Shown: positions 1-8,224 of the stretch, one piece after another
How the letters are laid out: each line of letters opens with the position of its first letter
Numbering within the stretch: the first letter of the stretch is position 1
NCBI GenBank assembly: GCA_039984715.1
Contig: JBDWUA010000005.1
Span: 14,593 to 78,592 of the forward strand
Length of the DNA: 64,000 nt
Origin: JABSSA01 sp039984715
GTDB taxonomy: Bacteria > Pseudomonadota > Alphaproteobacteria > Rhodobacterales > Rhodobacteraceae
Reading direction: 5' to 3'
Notes under the pieces: generated by a model
Databases searched by the model: none
What the model was told of the DNA's origin: nothing
Seen by the model: only the letters and a program-made list of their open reading frames with translations
Position numbers and translations under genes: made by a program

Positions 1-58
1 CTGTTGGAGCCACCCGGATACTTTTGGTTTTTGGTCATCTATTCGTTCCTTGTCAGTT

Positions 59-83
59 GGCCCCGTTGCATCGTTTCGGGGCC
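59..83. repeat. Hairpin-forming inverted repeat (GGCCCCG-N11-CGGGGCC)
   Basis: Perfect 7-bp arms separated by 11 nt lie just past the 3' end of the leftmost hypothetical gene, which reads right to left and stops at 139. It could end or protect that transcript, but no clear T-run follows on either strand, so a terminator role is only inferred. Nothing else is recognised in positions 1-138. Confidence 0.4.
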
Positions 84-138
84 TTATGAGAAGGATAACG
101 GTCAAAACAAATTTAAGCAGTTGGCAAACTAGCTAAGC

Positions 139-1020
139 CTAGCCCTCGGACCTGAGATGCTTTTTCAAGCTATCCCTAAGCGCCCTAAGGCCTCGGTTCG
201 TTTTGTCTGAAAAGTCAACGCCTGTCAGCTTGAGGTTCGCCAGCAAAGGCAATTTAACCTCGTACACTCTTGGGAGATTGGGTGAGGTCCTTGCCATTCC
301 TGTAACAGGAACCGACTTATTTGGCTTTGTGACAGCAAGGCAAAGGGCGGCTTCTTCTACGTATCTGTCGAACAATAGTGAATTGGCCCTCGGAGCTTTG
401 CCCAAGACAATTGCATCAATCACAGACCGACATCGTTGTGCAATTTGACTGGGTGAAATCGGCTTATCCTCAACAAAAGATACCGAAGACCGAAAGAATA
501 TTTCCGCACCGGCAAAAGGTCTTGTGCCAATCCAGCTCCCTTGAACATTTTGGACGTCTGCCTCGGACTGACAGTTCTCAAGCTTTGGTTCATATCGTAT
601 GGACCAAGTTGAAGCATCGACAAAAGCAAATGTTCGGCTTTCAGGTCGAAACTCGAAGAACGAATATACGTCGCAAGGTTGCCTGATGATTGTCGGGGCA
701 ATCGGCGGATCAACTTCCAGAAATAACAAATCTGATGGTGGCAACTGCGTCAAATGACCTGCTCTATTTTTAGCAATCAACAGACCTTCCTGCAAGACAA
801 CATGGAACAATATGCTCAGTGCAATGCCGGAAGTAACAGCTTCAAAATTTGGCCCCTCCCAAACTTCGTCAGATGCGTCTTTCGAAAAGCTACTTGATGG
901 TGGAAAGTTTCCGGTTTCGGATGACTGCTGTAGCTTGTTCCAGAAGTAGTCACCGCGTTTCTTTACCTGTTTGTGCAGATGGAAAAACACGAGGGAAAGA
1001 GAATGATGACCATCGACCAT
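139..1020 (-). CDS. Hypothetical protein, cargo of the tRNA-Ser element
   Basis: I do not recognise the family. The frame is open for 293 codons from an ATG at 1020, five bases past the integrase stop; the frame also continues upstream to a TTG at 1062 inside the integrase gene, but the ATG is the simpler start. The protein is mixed alpha/beta in character with no signal peptide or membrane segment, and has a basic, Lys/Arg-rich C-terminus. It follows the integrase on the same strand, so it may be co-transcribed with it as cargo of the integrated element. Its amino acid composition looks like true coding, but no function is proposed. Confidence 0.6.
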   Translation of the reverse strand: MVDGHHSLSLVFFHLHKQVKKRGDYFWNKLQQSSETGNFPPSSSFSKDASDEVWEGPNFEAVTSGIALSILFHVVLQEGLLIAKNRAGHLTQLPPSDLLFLEVDPPIAPTIIRQPCDVYSFFEFRPESRTFAFVDASTWSIRYEPKLENCQSEADVQNVQGSWIGTRPFAGAEIFFRSSVSFVEDKPISPSQIAQRCRSVIDAIVLGKAPRANSLLFDRYVEEAALCLAVTKPNKSVPVTGMARTSPNLPRVYEVKLPLLANLKLTGVDFSDKTNRGLRALRDSLKKHLRSEG

Positions 1021-1024
1021 CGGG

Positions 1025-2344
1025 TCAATTGCAACCAGTTGCAACGGAAACAGTATCTCCAATTTTCACAACATTGTTGACTGTAGGGGTACAGTTCACA
1101 AAGTCCGACCATGCCTGCATGAGTGGACGGCGCTTGTCGGTCATTTGTCCGCGTCGGTACGCCGCTTCGACATCGTTGGCTACTTTGTGGGCTAGTGCCA
1201 TCTCAGCCAAATCACCGGGGAACCCCGTGCGCTCGCCAACCCAATCCCGGAACACACTGCGCAGGCCATGCGGCACCGCAGGACGCCCTGATACTCGATC
1301 CGTAAACCCATCACTACCAGCTTTGAGATCAGATTGATGCAATCTGCGCATCGCCGCGCTGAGTGTCATGTCTGAAAGCTGACCACCGCGTGGTGCCGGG
1401 AATACAAACTCACTTCCTTCAAACCGGGGCATCTGCCGCAGCAAGCCAAGTGCACCCGTGGACAACGGCACACGATGCTCGCGGTCCATTTTCATTCTAC
1501 TTGCCGGGATGACCCATAGGTCTGCGTCTAGGTCGATCTCATCCCACCGTGCGCCTCTGACCTCCTGCGAACGCGACGCGGTATGCAGCGCGAACTCCAG
1601 AGCATATCGCCCCATACCATCCATGGCGCGAAGACTGGTCAGCCAACGCGGCACGTCGTCTATTTGAAGGGCCGGATGGTTGGTCTCTTTGGCGATTTTG
1701 CTAGGTGCGGGCAAAAGCTCTTTCAGGTTTCCGGCCCAACGCGCAGGGTTATCGCCTTCCCGATGGCCGGAGACAGTTGCCCAGCTTAACACGGCTTCGA
1801 TACGACCACGGACACGTGATGCAGTTTCCGTTTTTGTATGCCAGATGGGCTGTAAGGCACGGAGCATGTCTTGTACCGTTATGTCCTGCACAAGCATACT
1901 GCCGAGCGCAGGAACTGCGTAGGTCTTGAGTGTATTGCGCCATTGCTGACGATGCTTTGGATTTGAGAACTCATCTAACTTGGCGTCTAAATACTTATCT
2001 ACCGCAAACTCGAAGGTTAGCCCGTGCCGCTGCTCAGCTATAAGTGCTGACTTTTTCGCCTTCCGTTCTTCAATGGGGTCAACGCCATCCCTGATCATCT
2101 CTTTCAAATCACGAGCGCGGTCGCGTGCGACAGCCAATGTGATCTCTGGGAACGAACCAAGGCCGAACTCTTTGCGCTTGCCACCTACCAGCGTGCGCAA
2201 GAGCCACGACCTGCCTCCATTAGGCGTAATCTGCAAAAGCAAACCAGCCACACCACCGACTGCAACGGTGTGGTTCCCACCCTTTCCGGGGTGCCGAATG
2301 CGCTTCACTTCTAGCGCTGAAAGTTCCTTTGCAATCCTTGGCAT
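1025..2344 (-). CDS. Tyrosine recombinase / P4-type integrase
   Basis: This is a site-specific recombinase of 439 residues, the usual length for P4-type prophage and island integrases. The N-terminal ~90 residues match the DUF4102 arm-binding domain (Gly-rich segment, GLGSFPEITLAVARDRA). A SAM-like core-binding domain follows at about 105-200, and the catalytic domain at about 225-410. Catalytic residues visible are Arg in TASRSQEVRGARW, His-x-x-Arg in HGLRSVFRDW, His in ALAHKV and the nucleophile Tyr in EAAYRRG. The gene starts about 150 bp from the 3' end of tRNA-Ser and reads away from it, the standard geometry of an element integrated at that tRNA. The last residues overlap no other gene. 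Confidence 0.93.
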   Translation of the reverse strand: MPRIAKELSALEVKRIRHPGKGGNHTVAVGGVAGLLLQITPNGGRSWLLRTLVGGKRKEFGLGSFPEITLAVARDRARDLKEMIRDGVDPIEERKAKKSALIAEQRHGLTFEFAVDKYLDAKLDEFSNPKHRQQWRNTLKTYAVPALGSMLVQDITVQDMLRALQPIWHTKTETASRVRGRIEAVLSWATVSGHREGDNPARWAGNLKELLPAPSKIAKETNHPALQIDDVPRWLTSLRAMDGMGRYALEFALHTASRSQEVRGARWDEIDLDADLWVIPASRMKMDREHRVPLSTGALGLLRQMPRFEGSEFVFPAPRGGQLSDMTLSAAMRRLHQSDLKAGSDGFTDRVSGRPAVPHGLRSVFRDWVGERTGFPGDLAEMALAHKVANDVEAAYRRGQMTDKRRPLMQAWSDFVNCTPTVNNVVKIGDTVSVATGCN

Positions 2345-2494
2345 ACCTTAACCCATCAACCTACCCGCCAAAAGTAATCCTATCCAACCGGACCAACAAG
2401 GACCCTATCGGACAACAGTTTGTTCTCAATGAAGCTAAAGTACTGTAAAATATGGCCCAAATTGGGCATTATTATATCTTATCGGTGGTGTGGG

Positions 2495-2514
2495 TGGCGG
2501 AGACGAAGGGATTC
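2495..2514. other. Putative attachment site (tRNA-Ser 3' end)
   Basis: The 3' terminal part of tRNA-Ser, including an encoded CCA, is the expected crossover region for the neighbouring integrase. The element should extend leftwards from here beyond position 1. The matching repeat at the far end is not in the window, so the site is inferred from geometry alone. Confidence 0.5.
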
Positions 2515-2584
2515 GAACCCTCGAGACCCTTCCGGGCCTACTCCCTTAGCAGGGGAGCGCCTTCGACCACTCGGCCACGTCTCC
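2495..2584 (-). tRNA. tRNA-Ser (anticodon GCU)
   Basis: Read on the minus strand, the sequence starts GGAGACGTGGCCGAGTGG and ends CGTCTCCGCCA. The acceptor stem GGAGACG/CGTCTCC pairs perfectly. The anticodon stem-loop CTCCCCTGCTAAGGGAG gives anticodon GCT (codons AGC/AGU). A long variable arm (TAGGCCCGGAAGGGTCTC) typical of class II tRNAs and a T-loop GGTTCGAATCC are present. The 3' CCA is encoded. The gene appears intact despite the integrase next to it, as expected when an element carries the tRNA 3' end. Confidence 0.97.
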
Positions 2585-2591
2585 GTTGACC

Positions 2592-2620
2592 TGAATAGGG
2601 TTCGGGCGCGTGATTCACAA
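2592..2620 (-). promoter_or_regulatory. Probable tRNA-Ser promoter
   Basis: On the minus strand, TTGTGA (2620-2615) and TATTCA (2597-2592) are separated by exactly 17 nt, and the -10 lies 7 nt before the tRNA 5' end. This fits a housekeeping-sigma promoter. It is assigned by pattern only. Confidence 0.5.
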
Positions 2621-3089
2621 GTGCCTTTTTTCCGACAGGCACGATTGACGGTTAAGTCTACTATTTCAACAACGTCACACGCTCTTCAATCCATGGAACT
2701 GTGACCAAATGTGCGCCACGCTTAAAGATCTCAACACCTCGAAACATGATCAAAGGCCTTCGCCTTTTGGCTTATCCGCAACCGGCAATATACTGTTACG
2801 ATTGATAAACCTTACCCAAACTCGTCATGTCATCGCGCGCGCCACAACCGGTGATTTGAAAGACAGCTTTCAAGTCAAATGCTTCTTGGCGCAAGCCAAT
2901 GTGTGAAAGTGCTGAGCCAAGTGCGAAACGCGCAAGTTTGGCAATGGACCCATCGTTTTTTTGAATTGTCGCGATACCGGAGCAATTCGGCACTTGCTTT
3001 TAGTCAAGCTTGGATTTCCGATGCCGCATATAGTCCGGACCAAGCTCCCTGGCCCATGTTAGTTGGCATTGCTTCAATAGTTTGAGGAT
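2621..3089. other. Intergenic stretch without a supported gene
   Basis: About 470 bp separate the tRNA promoter from the end of ccoS. Only short frames occur (for example 2796-2993, minus strand, 65 codons), with no recognisable product, no good ribosome site and no family match known to me. A short repeat GTGCC-N12-GGCAC lies at about 2620-2641. I see no RNA gene here. Confidence 0.5.
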
Positions 3090-3227
3090 CTAATCGTCCA
3101 ACAAAATTCGTGAGGCGTTCCCTTGATCGTCATCGTATTGATCACTTTGAACTGTCCAAATGAAGGCCAGCAGCCCAATGCAACCAAGTAACAGCGAGAC
3201 AGGAATAAGGACGACTAGAACATTCAT
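3090..3227 (-). CDS. ccoS: cbb3-type cytochrome oxidase assembly protein CcoS
   Basis: This 45-residue protein reads MNVLVVLIPVSLLLGCIGLL and continues with AFIWTVQSDQYDDDQGNA. The single N-terminal membrane helix, the W-x-V/x-x-x-QYDD segment and the short acidic tail ending LLDD are hallmarks of CcoS, a protein needed to insert heme and copper into cbb3 oxidase. Its ATG overlaps the TGA of ccoI (ATGA, 3224-3227), so it is translationally coupled as the last gene of ccoGHIS. It is shorter than many gene callers' cut-off and easily missed. Confidence 0.93.
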   Translation of the reverse strand: MNVLVVLIPVSLLLGCIGLLAFIWTVQSDQYDDDQGNASRILLDD

Positions 3228-5341
3228 GACACGTACCTGATCCGTTGGGAGTTAAGTAAAACCGTGATCGAAGACGCCGACATCGCCAGTGCTGCGGCTA
3301 GGGGGGTGGCAAGACCGGCCAAGGCAATCGGAATTGCAATGCAATTGTACACTGCCGCTATTGCGAAATTCTGTTTCGAAAGCCGACTGCCAAGCTTTGC
3401 AATCTTCAAAACCAGCGGCAATTCGGCAAAAGACTCTGTCAGAATAACAATGTCCGAGGCTGAACGTGAAGCGTCCAAAGCTGACGCCGGTGCCATGGAT
3501 GCATGAGCCGCCGCAAGTGCTGCCGTATCATTCAGCCCGTCCCCAACCATCAGCACTTTGTCGGATTGCTCTGACATCGCTTGAAGACGTTGTAATTTTT
3601 CGTCAGCACGGACATTTGCAGTAACGGGCAACCCAAGTGATGCCGCGAAAGCTTGGGCCGGTCGTTCGGCGTCACCTGTTACAATTTCAGCAGGTAGGGT
3701 GAGCATCTCAACAGCCGCCGTCGCGCCTTTGCGCGGTGCTTCGGTCGCATCGAACGTCTGGGCATCGGCAGTGCCTATTTTCAGCCCTAACCCCACGAAA
3801 GATGCACCAAGCCATACGCCACGCCCCAAACGGACTGTTTGTCCCTGCCATTTGCCGCTAACACCCTGCCCTGCCGTTTCGGTTATGCCTTCCACAATGG
3901 CCGCCTTGGTATCGCCGAGCGCGGCCACCAATAATCGCGACATAGGGTGATTTGAAGTTTGTGCCAGTGCCTTGGCAACGGCACGTGCCTCTGGATTCAT
4001 TTCGGTCGGCACATCAATGCATGGCTCGCTCAGCGTGCCGGTCTTATCAAAGACAATGCGAGTGACTTCAGCCAAGCGTTCAAGCGCTGTTGCATGTTTG
4101 ACCAAATACCCCATCGCGAACAAGCGACTGATCGCTGCGGTAGAAACCGCAGGTACCGCCAATCCTAAGGCGCAAGGGCATGTAATGATAAGAACCGCAA
4201 TCGCCACGTTCAATGCATGGCGGACATCACCTGTTGCAAGGGCCCAACCAACAAAGGCAAGCAAAGCCAACAAATGGACAGCAGGCGCATAGATTTGAGC
4301 CGCTCTGTCTGCCAATGCGGTATAGCTGTTGCGCCCATTTTCTGCCGTTTCAACCATTTGCGCCATGCGTCGCAAGGATGTGTCTTCACCCACCGCAGTC
4401 GCTTGCATTGTTAGGGCCGCCCCGACGTTGATTTCCCCCGCTTGCAATTGCGCGTTTTGCACGACGTCCATGGTTGCGGATTCACCGGTTAGAAACGAAC
4501 GGTCCATCAAAGCCGCAGGTGACAACAGCACCCCATCAACGGCGACCCGTGCACCGGTCGGCACGGAAAGAATGTCCCCCACACATAAGTCGGCGACAGG
4601 TACGGTTTGAATATCTCGTCCGACCACACGTTGGGCGTTAAACACCTCTAACGCGGTCAATTCCTTTGCAGCTGAACGCGCGGCACTGCGCGTGCGGTGG
4701 TCCATATAGCGACCAATCAGCAAGAAAAACGTCAACGACAAGGCCGCGTCAAAATAAGCATGACTGCCGCCGTTCAACGTTTCAAACAACGACATGCCCG
4801 CCGCCAACAAAATGGCCAGCGAAATAGGTACGTCCATATTCAACCGGCGCACCCGCAGCGCTGCCCAAGCGTTTTGAAAAAACGGCTGTCCAGAATATCC
4901 CACAACGGGCAAGGCAATGGCTGCAGAAATCAAATGAAACAGATCGCGAGTGGCGTCTGTGGCTCCGGACCACACCGCAACGGACAACAACATGACATTC
5001 ATCATTGCAAACCCGGCCACAGCCATGCGCATCAACAAAGAGCGGCCAATCATGTCACGGGCAGAATTCAACGCCTCAAGGTCAAGGGGGTACACTTCGA
5101 ACCCAAGGTCAGTCAGTTTGCTTTCAATTTTCGCAGGGTCGACTGGCCCTTTCACCGTAAGTCTTTTGAGCGACATGTTAACACGCGCAGATTGCACACC
5201 GGCCACACCGCGCAAACCACGTTCGATTTTTCCAATACACGCCGCGCAATGGATCGTTGGTACAGAAAACTGAAGGCTAGGACCGGTATCAATGTCCTCG
5301 ATATCGGGCATCGCCACACAAGCCGGGCACACCGCAGCCAT
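3224..5341 (-). CDS. ccoI: CcoI, copper-translocating P1B-type ATPase for cbb3 oxidase
   Basis: This membrane ATPase moves copper for assembly of the CuB centre of cbb3 oxidase. It has 705 residues. An N-terminal Cys pair (CPAC) precedes a heavy-metal-associated domain with HCAACIGKIE (Cys32 and Cys35), then eight predicted membrane segments. The ion-channel motif ITCPCALGLAVP, the phosphorylation motif DKTGTLSEP and the hinge motif VGDGLNDTAALA are all present. The gene sits between ccoH (its start overlaps the ccoH stop by one base, TAATG) and ccoS (ATGA overlap), the fixed order of ccoGHIS operons. Context separates it from general copper-efflux CopA proteins. Confidence 0.96.
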   Translation of the reverse strand: MAAVCPACVAMPDIEDIDTGPSLQFSVPTIHCAACIGKIERGLRGVAGVQSARVNMSLKRLTVKGPVDPAKIESKLTDLGFEVYPLDLEALNSARDMIGRSLLMRMAVAGFAMMNVMLLSVAVWSGATDATRDLFHLISAAIALPVVGYSGQPFFQNAWAALRVRRLNMDVPISLAILLAAGMSLFETLNGGSHAYFDAALSLTFFLLIGRYMDHRTRSAARSAAKELTALEVFNAQRVVGRDIQTVPVADLCVGDILSVPTGARVAVDGVLLSPAALMDRSFLTGESATMDVVQNAQLQAGEINVGAALTMQATAVGEDTSLRRMAQMVETAENGRNSYTALADRAAQIYAPAVHLLALLAFVGWALATGDVRHALNVAIAVLIITCPCALGLAVPAVSTAAISRLFAMGYLVKHATALERLAEVTRIVFDKTGTLSEPCIDVPTEMNPEARAVAKALAQTSNHPMSRLLVAALGDTKAAIVEGITETAGQGVSGKWQGQTVRLGRGVWLGASFVGLGLKIGTADAQTFDATEAPRKGATAAVEMLTLPAEIVTGDAERPAQAFAASLGLPVTANVRADEKLQRLQAMSEQSDKVLMVGDGLNDTAALAAAHASMAPASALDASRSASDIVILTESFAELPLVLKIAKLGSRLSKQNFAIAAVYNCIAIPIALAGLATPLAAALAMSASSITVLLNSQRIRYVS

Positions 5342-5787
5342 TATCGGACCTCAACGATGATGCGTTGTTGAAACAACGTGCCATCCTCTGACCGAGCCCG
5401 CAGGCGCAAATTCCAATTTCCTTCGCCTGCTATTACGGATGCACGCAGGGCTGTCCCGTCGAAATCAAAGACAGGCGTTTCATCAAAGGCCACGTTTGTC
5501 GCCCGTCCAAATGTTGCGCTTTCAATGACTGGCGCGATTGGTTCGCCACCCTGTAAGACCACTAAGGAAAGGACATGCCCATCCAACTGCGCAGATACGT
5601 CCCACCCCAGGGCAAGCTGCGCCTTACGGTTTGCATCGAACGATTGACTGGCAACATATGAATTGCGCACTTCAAGTCCCGGAAAGGTCGCGACTGCCTG
5701 AAACGCAAGTGTCAGGTTGACCGCTATGATCACACCGAATGCGGCGGCGAAGCCTGTAAAAACATGCCATCCTTTTATCTCGGTCAT
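5341..5787 (-). CDS. ccoH: CcoH/FixH, cbb3 oxidase assembly protein
   Basis: CcoH is a small membrane-anchored periplasmic protein required for stable cbb3 oxidase assembly. Here it has 148 residues, with the N-terminal signature KGWHVFTGFAAAFGVIIAVN forming the single membrane helix, then SYVASQ and a beta-rich periplasmic domain containing GEGNWNLRLRARSEDG near the end, all typical of FixH. Its ATG overlaps the ccoG stop (ATGA at 5784-5787), and its stop overlaps the ccoI start. Confidence 0.94.
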   Translation of the reverse strand: MTEIKGWHVFTGFAAAFGVIIAVNLTLAFQAVATFPGLEVRNSYVASQSFDANRKAQLALGWDVSAQLDGHVLSLVVLQGGEPIAPVIESATFGRATNVAFDETPVFDFDGTALRASVIAGEGNWNLRLRARSEDGTLFQQRIIVEVR

Positions 5788-7211
5788 TGGCTTTCCCTTC
5801 CGTTGAACACAGTGGATTGACTTGCGCTATCGCCACTGTCGAGGTCTTCGACCCACAGACGAAGTGATGTTGTTGCCCGATCAGCAGCCCCATCCTGAGG
5901 ACGAGCAGTAATGTAAACGCGTTGCAAAACGGTGGTGTTTGCTGGCACGTTGATGGCCAAAACGCGGCTCTTACCCTCTAGCTCAATCCGAAGGATTTCA
6001 GCGCTGGTTAGGCTAAGATGGAATTGCCTGTCTTCGCCCAGTTTGTTGCGCAAGCGCACGTCATAAATGTTGCGGATCGCGCCATCAGATTGCAGCACAT
6101 AGGTTGGATTGCGCACCGGACTGACCGTCAATTCAATGTCGCTGCGAATGAACAACGCATAAACCAAACCCGCACCAATCGCGGCCCAAAGCGCTGTGTA
6201 AAGAATGGTTCTGGCGCGCAGGATATGCTTCCACAGTTTCTTGGGTGGGACGCCTGTGCGTTCGGCGGTCTCATCCGTCAGGGCAAGATAGTCGATTAAA
6301 CCCCGCGGCTTGCCGATCTTGGCCATGACATCATCGCAAGCATCAATACAAAGGGCGCAGGTGATGCATTCCATCTGTTGGCCATCGCGGATGTCTATGC
6401 CCATCGGACAAACATTCACGCAGGCCATACAATCGATGCAATCCCCCTGCGGAGCACCGTCTTTGACCGCTTGCGAGTGTTTTCGATCTTCACCGCGCCA
6501 CGAACGGTAGGCCACAGTGATGGTTTCCGAATCCATCATCGCGGCTTGAATGCGCGGCCATGGGCACATGTAAATGCAAACCTGTTCGCGCATGAACCCG
6601 CCAAACACAAATGTCGTTGCCGTCAAAATTGCAATTGTCAGATAGGCGGCCGGATGCGCGTCCAAAACCAGCAAATTCATCATCAACGTCGGAGCATCTG
6701 CAAAATAAAACACCCACGCGCCACCGGTCGCGATAGCAATACAAAGCCATGCGCACCACTTGGTCAAGCGCAGACCCCATTTGCGCATTGTCCATTTGGA
6801 TTTCCACAACTTTACACGCGCATTTCGATCACCCTCGATCCAACGCTCGACCAGTATGAAAAGATCCGTCCAAACCGTTTGCGGGCAGGCATAACCGCAC
6901 CACACCCGCCCCAAGGCCGATGTGAACAGGAATAACCCCAACCCTGCCATGATCAACAAACCCGCAACAAAATAGAATTCGTGTGACCAAATTTCGATCC
7001 AAAAGAAATAGAACCGGCGGTGCGTCATATCGATCAACACGGCTTGGTCAGGCAGGCTTGGACCACGGTCCCAACGCAGCCATGGCGTCAGATAATAGAT
7101 ACCCAATGTAACTGCCATGATCCACCACTTGAACGTGCGAAAGAACCCTTTCACCTTGCGTGGGAAAACGGGTTCTTGGGCAGAATAAAGCGGTGGTGAT
7201 GTGTCTGGCAT
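5784..7211 (-). CDS. ccoG: CcoG/RdxA, membrane iron-sulfur Cu(II) reductase for cbb3 assembly
   Basis: CcoG is a polyferredoxin-like membrane protein; family members reduce Cu(II) in cbb3 oxidase biogenesis. I place the start at the ATG at 7211 (MPDTSPPLYSAQEP), which has AGGAAAC about 10 nt upstream; the frame extends 16 codons further without support. The protein of 475 residues has several membrane helices, the motif GRVWCGYACPQTVWTDLF, and two ferredoxin-type 4Fe-4S motifs (GDCIDCMACVNVCPMGIDI and ECITCALCIDACDDVM). A C-terminal Ig-like periplasmic domain follows. It is the first gene of ccoGHIS and has its own FNR box at 7266-7279. Confidence 0.95.
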   Translation of the reverse strand: MPDTSPPLYSAQEPVFPRKVKGFFRTFKWWIMAVTLGIYYLTPWLRWDRGPSLPDQAVLIDMTHRRFYFFWIEIWSHEFYFVAGLLIMAGLGLFLFTSALGRVWCGYACPQTVWTDLFILVERWIEGDRNARVKLWKSKWTMRKWGLRLTKWCAWLCIAIATGGAWVFYFADAPTLMMNLLVLDAHPAAYLTIAILTATTFVFGGFMREQVCIYMCPWPRIQAAMMDSETITVAYRSWRGEDRKHSQAVKDGAPQGDCIDCMACVNVCPMGIDIRDGQQMECITCALCIDACDDVMAKIGKPRGLIDYLALTDETAERTGVPPKKLWKHILRARTILYTALWAAIGAGLVYALFIRSDIELTVSPVRNPTYVLQSDGAIRNIYDVRLRNKLGEDRQFHLSLTSAEILRIELEGKSRVLAINVPANTTVLQRVYITARPQDGAADRATTSLRLWVEDLDSGDSASQSTVFNGRESQ

Positions 7212-7265
7212 TTGGTTGGTTTCCTGTTCGCACCGCCACCCTATGTCGATCAGGGTCAAAGCACC

Positions 7266-7279
7266 TTGATCTGGATCAA
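7266..7279. promoter_or_regulatory. FNR/FnrL box upstream of ccoG
   Basis: TTGATctggATCAA is a perfect match to the FNR consensus TTGAT-N4-ATCAA. Its centre (7272.5) lies 41-42 bp before a predicted start at about 7231-7233, with CATAGG as a plausible -10, the class II activation geometry. A degraded second copy (TCGATcaggGTCAA) lies at 7246-7259. This predicts low-oxygen induction of ccoGHIS separately from ccoNOQP. Confidence 0.85.
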
Positions 7280-7282
7280 AAT

Positions 7283-7324
7283 GTCCCGAAACGACACGTT
7301 TTGCGAACAGGATCGTTTCGGGAC
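7283..7324 (-). terminator. Long hairpin after ccoNOQP, probable terminator with an unusual loop
   Basis: On the minus strand, GTCCCGAAACGA and TCGTTTCGGGAC form perfect 12-bp arms around an 18-nt loop, followed by ATTTTG. It lies 37 bp past the ccoP stop and directly before the ccoG FNR box, so it can end the ccoNOQP transcript. The loop contains TCCTGTTCGCAA, the exact complement of TTGCGAACAGGA in the ccoN leader and, over 11 nt, of the ccoG leader. The weak T-run makes processing or stabilisation an alternative role. Confidence 0.65.
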
Positions 7325-7325
7325 C

Positions 7326-7354
7326 GTGGCCAACTTTGCGGGAGGGTTGGCCAC
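7326..7354 (-). repeat. Stem-loop directly after ccoP
   Basis: GTGGCCAAC-N11-GTTGGCCAC has perfect 9-bp arms and starts 7 bp after the ccoP stop. It lacks a T-run, so mRNA 3'-end protection is more likely than termination. It is the first of two hairpins in tandem between ccoP and ccoG. Confidence 0.55.
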
Positions 7355-7360
7355 TTCAGC

Positions 7361-8224
7361 CTACTCGCCACCTCCCAAGGCGTGCACATAGGCCGATACA
7401 GCACGCACGTCTTCCTCGCTAAGGCGTTGGCCCCAAGCAGGCATGACGCCAAAGCGCGCATTTTTGATAGTTTCCGTTAACGCAGCACGATCACCGCCAT
7501 ACAGCCAAATCGCATCAGCAAGGTCAGGGGCGCCGACTTCGCTGTCGCCTTCTGCGTTGTCACCGTGACATGCTGCACAATTATCAGCAAAGACGGATGC
7601 TCCCATTTGCGCCAGCTGCGCGTCGAAATCGGGTCCGGACAGGGAAATCACGTATTCCACTGTGGCATCGATATCGGCTGCCTCTAACGTATCACCAAAG
7701 GCGGGCATCTCTGACCAACGTGCATCATCGTCTGTCTCGTTGCGCACGCCATGGCGAACAGTGTGGACAATCGCGTCCATTTCTCCGCCCCAAAGCCAAT
7801 CATTATCCAACAAGTTCGGATACCCTGTGGCACCGGCAGCACCTGATCCGTGACACTGTGAACATTGCGCCCGAAACACCGAACCACCACGCGCAATGGC
7901 ATAACGGTTGAGATCCGCATTCTCAGACAACGTCGCCATATCCGCATCCAATAACGCGGTCACAAGGCCTGCATTTTGGCCCTGATGTGCCTCAATGTCT
8001 GCTGCGACTTCTGCGCGCGTTGACCACCCTGCCAAACCTGACGTTGCGCCTGAAATCAACGGCCACGCGGGATAGGCAATCGTATACCCAATTCCCCAAA
8101 TAATGGTCAGGTACAACGTCCACAGCCACCATCGTGGCAACGGGTTGTTCAGCTCTTTGATTCCGTCCCAAGAATGGCCCGTGGTTTCAACACCTGTTTC
8201 ATTGTCGATGTTCTGATCAGACAT
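7361..8224 (-). CDS. ccoP: CcoP, diheme cytochrome c subunit of cbb3 oxidase
   Basis: CcoP passes electrons to the oxidase core. I start it at the ATG at 8224 (MSDQNIDNETG), giving 287 residues, the usual CcoP length; the upstream extension in frame lies inside ccoQ. Residues 1-30 hold the motif TGHSWDGIKELNNPLPRWW, followed by one membrane helix and two cytochrome c domains with CSQCH at 121-125 and CAACH at 216-220. Axial Met candidates are in SEMPAFG and VMPAWGQ. Its start overlaps ccoQ by 8 bp. Confidence 0.96.
   Translation of the reverse strand: MSDQNIDNETGVETTGHSWDGIKELNNPLPRWWLWTLYLTIIWGIGYTIAYPAWPLISGATSGLAGWSTRAEVAADIEAHQGQNAGLVTALLDADMATLSENADLNRYAIARGGSVFRAQCSQCHGSGAAGATGYPNLLDNDWLWGGEMDAIVHTVRHGVRNETDDDARWSEMPAFGDTLEAADIDATVEYVISLSGPDFDAQLAQMGASVFADNCAACHGDNAEGDSEVGAPDLADAIWLYGGDRAALTETIKNARFGVMPAWGQRLSEEDVRAVSAYVHALGGGE

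Noticed and set aside
2796..2993. 65-codon minus-strand frame between tRNA-Ser and ccoS
   Set aside because: No ribosome site and no recognisable motif; too little evidence to call a gene.
4697..5371. Long plus-strand frame (224 codons) over ccoI
   Set aside because: It is antisense to a gene with full P-type ATPase motifs, is rich in His/Arg/Gln as expected for a shadow frame, and has no recognisable product.
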